This document shows positions 58,157 to 64,000 of a stretch of 64,000 nt of DNA, piece after piece (within the stretch, counting starts at the first letter, position 1; each line of letters opens with the position of its first letter). The notes under the pieces were generated by a model. It ran no database searches. It worked only from the letters and a program-made list of their open reading frames with translations, and was not told where the DNA came from. The stretch comes from Herbidospora mongoliensis (GTDB lineage: Bacteria > Actinomycetota > Actinomycetes > Streptosporangiales > Streptosporangiaceae), in assembly GCF_001570545.1 (NCBI RefSeq), contig NZ_BBXD01000009.1, positions 1-64,000 on the forward strand, written 5' to 3'. The position numbers and the translations under genes were made by a program.

Positions 58157-61036
58157 GTGGCGGTTCAGGTCAGAGCGCTGGGGCCGCTGGAGCTCGATGG
58201 AGCCTCCGCCACCTCGGGCAACGCCCGGCGGGCGCTGGCCGCCCTGCTGGTGCGGCGCGGCTCGGTCGTCGCGGCCGACACCCTGGCCGAGATCGTCTGG
58301 GGCGACGGCCCGCCCCGCAACGTCGAAGCCGCTCTGCAGACCGTCGTGTCCCGGCTGCGCGCCGTCCTGCGCGCCGCCGGGCTCGGCGACGCCCTACGGA
58401 CCCGCAGCCCCGGCTACGTGCTGGAGCTCGACCCCGGCAGCTTCGACGTGACCGTGTTCACGGAGCTTGCGGGGCGGGGCCGCGCCCTCCTCGCGACCGA
58501 CCCCTCGGCGGCGACGCGGCAGCTCGACGAGGCGCTCAGGTTGTGGCGCGGCCCGGCCTATCTGGAGTTCGCCGACGACGCGTTCGCGGCGGCGGAGATC
58601 GCCGGGCTGACCGAGGCCAGGTTCGGCGCACTGGAGGACCGCGCGGAGGCGGCCCTGAAGCTGGGCCGCCCGCAGGAGGCGGTGCCGCCGCTGGAGCGGG
58701 TGGTGGCCGAGGCGCCCATGCGCGAACGCCCCCAGGCCCAGCTCATGCTGGCCCTCTACCGCACCGGCCGCCAGGTCGAGGCGCTCGACGTCTACCGGCG
58801 CTACCGCGACCTGCTCGACGAGGAACTCGGCCTGGAACCGCAGGCCGATCTGCGCGAGCTGGAAGGACGCATCCTCCGCCAGGACCCCGGCCTGCTCGGC
58901 CCCTTCGCACCGGTCGCCGGCAACCTGCCCGCCGCCCGGACCGCCCTGGTCGGCCGGGACGCGCCGCTGACCGACATCGTGACCCGCCTCGGGGCCGGCC
59001 GGGTGCTCACCCTGACCGGGCCCGGCGGCGTCGGCAAGACCCGGCTGGCGCTGGCCGCCGCCCACGAGGCGGCGGCGGGCTTCCCCGGCGGCGGCTGGCT
59101 CGTCGAGCTGGCCTCGCTGTTGCGGACCGGCTCGGTCGCCGCCGCCACCCTGACCGCGCTCGACGTCCACGTGGCCGACACGGCGGGGCCGCTCGAGCGG
59201 CTCGTCGGATATCTCCGCCGTGAACGGCTGCTGCTGGTCCTGGACAACTGCGAGCACGTCGTCGACGACGCCGCCCGGGTCGTGCAGCGCATCGTCGACA
59301 GCTGCCCCGGCGTGACCGTGCTGACCACCAGCCGGGTGCCGCTCGGCGTCGAACCGGAACACCTGGTGCCGGTGCAGCCGCTCGTCGACGACTCCGACGC
59401 GGTCCGCCTGTTCGTCGACCGCGCCCAGGCCGTGGTGCCCGCCTTCGACCCGGCCGACGCGTCGCTCGACACGGTCGGCGAACTCTGCCGCCGCCTCGAC
59501 GGCATGCCGCTGGCGATCGAGCTGGCGGCCGGGCGGATGCGCTACATGACCCCGGCCGAGATGCTGAACCGGCTGCCCGACCGGCTGACCCTGCGCAACC
59601 CCCACCGGCTGGCCAGTGAACGGCACCAGACGCTGCGGGCGGTCGTCGACTGGTCCTACCAGCTCCTGGAGCCGGCCGACCAGCGGCTGTTCGAGCGGCT
59701 GTCGGTGTTCGCGGGCGGTTTCGGCGCCGGCGACGCGGCCGCCGTCTGCGCCCTCGACCCGGTGACCGCCGTCGAACGCGTCGGCGAGCTCGTCGACCGC
59801 TCGATGGTCGTCGCCACCGCCGACAGCTCCTGGCAGACCACCAGCTTCGCCCTGCTGGAGACCCTGCGCGACTTCGGCCGCGAACGCCTCGCGGCCCGCG
59901 ACGAGACCGGCGTCGTCTTCCGCGCCCACGCCGAACACCTGCTCGCCCTGCTCGGCCAGGGCCCCGAGAAGGTGCTCAGCCGCGAGTGCGGCGCCTGGAT
60001 GGCCCAGGTCGCCGAACGCATGGACGACCTGGGCGCCGCCCACGCCTGGGCCATGGACCACGACCTGACGCTGGCCCTGCGCCTGACCGCCGGCCTGAGC
60101 ACGTGGGTCGGCCTGCAGATGCACGTCGACATCCTCGGCTGGTGCGAGACCGGCTTCGCCGCGTGGGACGACCACGGCGACCCGGCCGACACCGTGCTCG
60201 CCGCGATGACCCTGGCCGTCGCCGCCGACTGCGCGAGCTTCCGCAGCGACCACAGCCAGGCCACGTCCCTGTCGCTCCGGTCCCTGGAGCTGCTGAAGGA
60301 TCGTCCGGAGCGCGCTTTCCCGCTGTCCGTGCTGGGCGCGCTCGGCCTGCTCCTCGGTGACCTCGACCTCGTCCGCGACACCAGCGAGGAGATCTTCCGC
60401 ATCGGCCCCGCCGCCGGAGACCACCTGCTCTGCTACGCCCACGTGGTGCTGGTGCTCGCCCGCGCCTACGGCGGCGACCACGACAGGGCGGTCGCCGACG
60501 CCCAGGCGTTCCTGGCCCGGGGACGCTCCCCCCTGGAGCTGGCCTGGGGCCGCTACATCCTCGGCGAGGCCCTGCTCGACACCGACCCGCCCCGCGCCGC
60601 GATCCTCCTCGAACAGGCCTTCACCGGCGCGAAGGCCACCAACGACCGCCTCGTCTACGGGGCGTCGCTGACGTCACTGGCGTCGGTCAAGATGCGCCAC
60701 GGCGACCCGCGCGACGCGGTCCCGCTCTACCGCAAGGCCGTCGAACACTGGCACCGCAACGGCAACTGGCTCCAGCAGTGGACGTCGATCCGGGGCGTGC
60801 TGTTCCTGTTCATGGCCCTGGGCGAACCGGGGTGGGCGGCGATCCTGCTGGCCGCGATCGACCACCAGGAGAGCGCCAACGAACCCTACGGCCCCGACGC
60901 CGAACGCGTGGCCGAGGTGCGGGCCCGGCTGGCGGCCGACCTCCCGCCCGCCGAACTGGCCGAGCTCACCATCCGGGGCGCCCGGATGGACGCGCCGGAG
61001 ATCCTCGCCTTCGCCCTCGGGCGGCTCAGCGCCTGA
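58157..61036 (+). CDS. AfsR/SARP-type BTAD regulator with NB-ARC ATPase
   Basis: A 959-aa multidomain activator. Residues 1-90 are an OmpR-type winged helix (VRALGPLELDGASATSGNAR; DTLAEIVWGDGPPRNVEAAL; VVSRLRAVL). The bacterial transcriptional activation domain covers about 95-240 (RALLATDPSAATRQLDEALR; LYRTGRQVEALDVYRRYRDL). The NB-ARC/AAA ATPase has P-loop TLTGPGGVGKTRLALA (about 286), LLLVLDNCEHV (about 357) and VLTTSRVPLGV (about 388). The rest (about 560-959) is helical, TPR-like. GTG start with GGAGA six bases upstream. Such proteins control secondary metabolism or local operons. The upstream methyltransferase is the closest potential target. Confidence 0.92.
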   Translation: MAVQVRALGPLELDGASATSGNARRALAALLVRRGSVVAADTLAEIVWGDGPPRNVEAALQTVVSRLRAVLRAAGLGDALRTRSPGYVLELDPGSFDVTVFTELAGRGRALLATDPSAATRQLDEALRLWRGPAYLEFADDAFAAAEIAGLTEARFGALEDRAEAALKLGRPQEAVPPLERVVAEAPMRERPQAQLMLALYRTGRQVEALDVYRRYRDLLDEELGLEPQADLRELEGRILRQDPGLLGPFAPVAGNLPAARTALVGRDAPLTDIVTRLGAGRVLTLTGPGGVGKTRLALAAAHEAAAGFPGGGWLVELASLLRTGSVAAATLTALDVHVADTAGPLERLVGYLRRERLLLVLDNCEHVVDDAARVVQRIVDSCPGVTVLTTSRVPLGVEPEHLVPVQPLVDDSDAVRLFVDRAQAVVPAFDPADASLDTVGELCRRLDGMPLAIELAAGRMRYMTPAEMLNRLPDRLTLRNPHRLASERHQTLRAVVDWSYQLLEPADQRLFERLSVFAGGFGAGDAAAVCALDPVTAVERVGELVDRSMVVATADSSWQTTSFALLETLRDFGRERLAARDETGVVFRAHAEHLLALLGQGPEKVLSRECGAWMAQVAERMDDLGAAHAWAMDHDLTLALRLTAGLSTWVGLQMHVDILGWCETGFAAWDDHGDPADTVLAAMTLAVAADCASFRSDHSQATSLSLRSLELLKDRPERAFPLSVLGALGLLLGDLDLVRDTSEEIFRIGPAAGDHLLCYAHVVLVLARAYGGDHDRAVADAQAFLARGRSPLELAWGRYILGEALLDTDPPRAAILLEQAFTGAKATNDRLVYGASLTSLASVKMRHGDPRDAVPLYRKAVEHWHRNGNWLQQWTSIRGVLFLFMALGEPGWAAILLAAIDHQESANEPYGPDAERVAEVRARLAADLPPAELAELTIRGARMDAPEILAFALGRLSA

Positions 61037-62096
61037 CCGAACTCAGCACGACGAACTTGGGGTCACCGGCCACCATGACGGCGTTGCCGAACAGCCGCTT
61101 CAGCTTGACGTGGTAGCCGAGGTGCCGGTTGCCGACGATCCGCAGCTCACCCCCGGGCCGCAGAGCCCGCTTGGCCTGCGCGAACATGCGCCACGCGGTG
61201 GCGTCGGTGACGGCCTGGTGGGAGTGGAACGGCGGGTTGCACAGCACGAGATCGGCCGACCCGGGCTCCGCGTCGGCCAGCCCGTCACCCACCAGGAACT
61301 CGGCCGGAGCCTGGACGTTGGCACGGGCCGAGGCGACGGCGGCGTAGGACTCGTCGACGAACAGCACGTCGGCGTCCGGGTTGTCCTTCAGGACGAAGGC
61401 CCCGACGATCCCGTTGCCGCAGCCGAGGTCGACGACCCGCTGCCCCTTGCTCGTCTCGGGCAGGTTCTTCAGGAAGAACCGGGTGCCGATGTCGAGCCGA
61501 TCGCCGCAGAACACCCCGGCGTGGTTGACCAGGTCAAGACCTTCATGGCTGTACGTCACCGGGAAGCGGCTCGTCGCCTGCGCCGGGCGTGGCTCCGTGA
61601 AGATCAGCCGGGCCTTCCTGACGGCGAGGGAGGTGCGGGTGGGGCCGAGGATCTTCTCGAACAGGGCCAGCGTGGAGGTGTGGATCTCCTTGACCATGCC
61701 CGTACCGACGATCTTCGTCTCTTCGTGGACCGACGGCGCGAGCCGGACGAGCTGGTCTTCCAGCAGCGCGAGGCTCTTCGGAATCCTGACGAGCAACGTG
61801 TCGATGCGCGGGGGCGGGCTGTCCAGGACGGACAGCAGCCGCGGCTCCGGCAGCCCGAGCCGGTCGAGGTTGGCCCGGGTGGCCTGCTGGGTCAGATAGG
61901 AATCGGTGATCTGCACGGGGTTGTACTCAGCCAGAGCGGTGACCAGCGCGCCCCAGCGGTCGCCGAACACGACGACCGTGCCCCGAGGTTCGCCGAGTTC
62001 GTCGAGGAGGTATTCGTCGGCGGCGTCCCAGGCGCGAAACTCGTCGCGGGGGTCGTCGGGATAGCGACGCAGGCCGAGGTCAGAGAGCGGCGACAT
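61026..62096 (-). CDS. RlmG/RsmC-like rRNA guanine-N2 methyltransferase
   Basis: A 356-aa two-domain methyltransferase. The N-terminal half (about 1-185) is a degenerate methyltransferase fold without a SAM motif; the C-terminal half is active-looking: motif I QRVVDLGCGNGIVGAFVLKD (about 215-234), DVLFVDESYAAVASARAN, and the N2-guanine motif NPPFHSHQAV (about 290). This matches RlmG (23S G1835) and RsmC (16S G1207); I cannot choose between them. It overlaps the BTAD gene end by 11 bp and the YchJ-like gene by 17 bp. Confidence 0.9.
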   Translation of the reverse strand: MSPLSDLGLRRYPDDPRDEFRAWDAADEYLLDELGEPRGTVVVFGDRWGALVTALAEYNPVQITDSYLTQQATRANLDRLGLPEPRLLSVLDSPPPRIDTLLVRIPKSLALLEDQLVRLAPSVHEETKIVGTGMVKEIHTSTLALFEKILGPTRTSLAVRKARLIFTEPRPAQATSRFPVTYSHEGLDLVNHAGVFCGDRLDIGTRFFLKNLPETSKGQRVVDLGCGNGIVGAFVLKDNPDADVLFVDESYAAVASARANVQAPAEFLVGDGLADAEPGSADLVLCNPPFHSHQAVTDATAWRMFAQAKRALRPGGELRIVGNRHLGYHVKLKRLFGNAVMVAGDPKFVVLSSVRR

Positions 62097-62457
62097 AGAC
62101 CCAGCGCCCGTTCTCCCGAGCGAACGTGCTGTGCTCCTCCATGACGCCGGCCTGGCCGCGCTCGGCGTAGTGGGCCCGGAACCTGACCGTGCCCTCGGTG
62201 TGGATCGCGGATCCGCCCGTGGTCTCGACGATCTCCAGCTCGGTCCAGCGGGTCTTCCGGTCAAGGTCGAGCCGCTGGGGGCGGGTCGCCGCCGCCCATG
62301 TCTGGAGCAGGTAGGCCGTGTCGCCCTTGGCGTAGGCGGAGAACCGCGACCGCATCAACGCCTCAGCGGTCGGCGCCGCCGTCTCGCCGGCGTGAAACCG
62401 CCCGCAACACTCCCGATAGCCCTTGCCGGACCCGCATGGACACCCCGTATCAACCAC
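62080..62457 (-). CDS. YchJ-family SEC-C motif protein
   Basis: A 125-aa protein of the UPF0225/YchJ family. The N-terminal SEC-C zinc motif reads CPCGSGKGYRECCGRF (residues 6-21), followed by ALMRSRFSAYAKGDTAYLLQ (about 33-52) and the NTF2-like segment GTVRFRAHYAE with MEEHSTFARENGRWVYV at the end. Function is unknown; the SEC-C motif binds zinc. GTG start. It overlaps the rRNA methyltransferase start, so the two may be co-translated. Confidence 0.92.
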   Translation of the reverse strand: MVDTGCPCGSGKGYRECCGRFHAGETAAPTAEALMRSRFSAYAKGDTAYLLQTWAAATRPQRLDLDRKTRWTELEIVETTGGSAIHTEGTVRFRAHYAERGQAGVMEEHSTFARENGRWVYVAAL

Positions 62458-62508
62458 CCGGCCATTGTCCCCCAGCCGAACACCTCAACCGCCCGGCCGG
62501 TCCCCCGA

Positions 62509-64000
62509 TCAGTCGAGCACCTCGACAGTCCCCGCCGACCCGTCCACCCGCACCCGCGCCCCGTCCCGGATGCGGCTCGTCGCGTCGCCCGTTCCCACGA
62601 CGGCGGGGATGCCCAGTTCACGGGCCACGATCGCCGCGTGCGACAGCGGTGCCCCGATGTCGGTCACGACCGCCGCCGCGCGCGGGAACAGCGGGGTCCA
62701 GCCCACGTTCGTCACCGTCGTGACCAGGATCTCGCCGGCGGCCAGGTGATCGCCCTCGCTCATCGAGGGGATGACGCGGGCGATCCCCTCGACCACCCCG
62801 GCCGCACCCGGGAAGCCGTTGATCGAGCCGTTTCGCGGAGGCAGGCCCGCGTGAGTGCCCGCGTAGTCGGTCCGCCGGTCCGGGTCGGCGGCCCACCGGT
62901 CGGGGTCGAAGCGCCCCTGGATCACGCCCGGGTAGGCCGGCAGCGACCGGTAGTGGTCGTAGGTCGCCCGTCGCGCGTCGATCAGCCCGAGCACCGCATG
63001 GTCGCCCTTGAGCAGCGAGAGGATCTCGCCGATCCGCAGGTAGAAGACGTCGTCGCCGATCCCGGCCACCGATCCGGCCCGGCGGACCCAGTCGCGCAGC
63101 ACCCAGAACGCCCGGACCGCCTCCGACCTGGCCTCCTCCCGCGCCTGGACGATCTCGCCCCACCGCCGGATCCGCCCCCAGTAGCGGTAGGCGTTGGTCG
63201 GATCGGTCTCCTTGAAGCGCCGCCACGCCGCCCGCGACACCTGCTCCTGCTTGTGCAGCAACTCGATCGGGTCCTCGCTCAGGCCGAGCAGCTCCCGGTC
63301 GAGCCACTGGGAGTCCTCGCCCGGACGGGGGGCCGAGAGTTCCAGCTCGTCGGCGCAGCGGTGGCCCCAGCGGTGGGCGTACTCCTGGCGGGACAGGTTC
63401 CCCCGCCGCACCTCGCTGAGGCCCAGCAGCGGGCCCATGCTCTCCAGTCGGGCGCCGAATCCGCTGGTCAGCGCGTTGGCGTCGGCCACGCCGACGAGGT
63501 GTTCCAGGCGGTTGCGCAGGAAGACCAGGCTGCCGGCGTCCTGGCGTCCGGCGGCGGCCAGGAGGCGGTTGCACTCGCGGAAGTAGGGCTCGATCGCCTC
63601 CCGCCACAGGTGGGGCAGGTCATTGCTGACGGCGATCAGGGTCCGCAGGTCGTCGGCGCGGCGCCGGGCGCGGGGCAGCGCCTGGTTCAGCCGCCGAGCA
63701 TAGGAGAACAGGGCCAGCCTGCCTCTGAGGAGGGGCAGGAGCGCCCGTCCGAGCTGGGATTTGGTCAGCGGCAACAGCGGGATGTCGGTGCCCTCGGGCA
63801 GGCGGCCGAAGACGGGCTCCAGGCTGTCGCGGATCACCCGGCTGAGGCCGAGCGACTCGCCGATCGTGAGCAGGACCGACAGGTTCATGTAGAAACGCCC
63901 GCCGATGTTGCCGCACATCGGATGCCCGGCGAACTCCCCGGTGATCATGGCGTCGGCCATGAAGCGCTGGATCACCGACCACGTCACGGGCGTCATCACG
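62509..64000 (-). CDS. PEP-utilising enzyme, C-terminal part, cut by the window end
   Basis: At least 496 codons of a larger protein whose N-terminus lies beyond 64000; the frame is open to the edge, so internal Met residues there are not starts. The first visible segment MTPVTWSVIQRFMADAMITG and the C-terminal swivelling phosphohistidine domain (GEILVTTVTNVGWTPLFPRA; GAPLSHAAIVARELGIPAVV, with His as the likely phosphocarrier) place it among PEP synthase/PPDK-like and rifampin-phosphotransferase-like proteins. The missing N-terminus should carry an ATP-grasp domain. The acceptor cannot be decided from this part; an antibiotic phosphotransferase-like role is possible but unproven. Confidence 0.82.
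   Translation of the reverse strand, partial: VMTPVTWSVIQRFMADAMITGEFAGHPMCGNIGGRFYMNLSVLLTIGESLGLSRVIRDSLEPVFGRLPEGTDIPLLPLTKSQLGRALLPLLRGRLALFSYARRLNQALPRARRRADDLRTLIAVSNDLPHLWREAIEPYFRECNRLLAAAGRQDAGSLVFLRNRLEHLVGVADANALTSGFGARLESMGPLLGLSEVRRGNLSRQEYAHRWGHRCADELELSAPRPGEDSQWLDRELLGLSEDPIELLHKQEQVSRAAWRRFKETDPTNAYRYWGRIRRWGEIVQAREEARSEAVRAFWVLRDWVRRAGSVAGIGDDVFYLRIGEILSLLKGDHAVLGLIDARRATYDHYRSLPAYPGVIQGRFDPDRWAADPDRRTDYAGTHAGLPPRNGSINGFPGAAGVVEGIARVIPSMSEGDHLAAGEILVTTVTNVGWTPLFPRAAAVVTDIGAPLSHAAIVARELGIPAVVGTGDATSRIRDGARVRVDGSAGTVEVLD

Noticed and set aside
62509-64000. Complete gene starting at a Met near 63999
   Set aside because: The frame remains open to the window edge and the first visible residues match the middle of PEP-utilising enzymes, so the N-terminus is outside.

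Overview
This is a GC-rich (roughly 70%) 64-kb window from a filamentous actinomycete. Streptosporangiales-type genera such as Nonomuraea fit the gene content, but that placement is inference only. Supporting signs are GTG starts, ATGA/GTGA stop-start overlaps, a BTAD regulator, sugar ABC operons without their own ATPase, and DtxR/DmdR-type iron boxes. The window is chromosome-like. I see no intact transposase, integrase, tRNA or rRNA.

1-30 kb: siderophore locus. After a decayed Ser/Thr kinase at the left edge come mbtH and one giant six-module NRPS (6749 aa), both on the minus strand. Facing away are two FecCD-type permeases and a FecE-type ATPase. Further right, a hydroxyornithine formyltransferase-like gene and an ornithine/lysine N-monooxygenase diverge. 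Three iron boxes (two between the NRPS and permease 1, one between formyltransferase and monooxygenase) tie these genes into one iron-repressed regulon. Adenylation signatures read by eye suggest a linear hexapeptide hydroxamate containing two serines and an N-methyl-N5-hydroxyornithine; residues 1, 4 and 6 are uncertain. No thioesterase, substrate-binding protein or exporter is present. An AraC regulator and an orphan LivF-like ATPase follow.

30.9-35 kb: a degenerate tandem-repeat array, a VapBC-like toxin-antitoxin pair, and a coupled amidase / double-DUF427 / SUMF1-domain operon.

35-41.5 kb: a tightly coupled seven-gene minus-strand operon. In transcription order it is inositol-3-phosphate synthase, EboA, TatD-like (EboB-like), EboE, CopC-like, cupredoxin-like lipoprotein and a polytopic membrane protein. 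It resembles an ebo 'metabolite traffic' locus but lacks the UbiA-like eboC and also eboD and eboF.

41.5-47.6 kb: an ECF sigma with a membrane partner, a 60-aa EF-hand protein, a GNAT enzyme, a secreted protein with two FtsX-ectodomain-like units, a secreted CBM32-GH128 glucanase with strong terminators, KptA, and an LGFP-repeat protein.

47.6-55.2 kb: a plus-strand sugar-acid catabolism/transport operon (NAD-dependent epimerase, enolase-superfamily dehydratase, ABC binding protein, two permeases, a nucleoside-deaminase-like enzyme). It contains an unusual single-polypeptide TetR-LacI fusion regulator with candidate operators of both types nearby.

55.2-64 kb: PoxB-like pyruvate oxidase, a winged-helix/methyltransferase protein, a BTAD-NB-ARC regulator, an RlmG/RsmC-like methyltransferase, a YchJ-like SEC-C protein, and the C-terminal part of a PEP-utilising enzyme cut by the window end.
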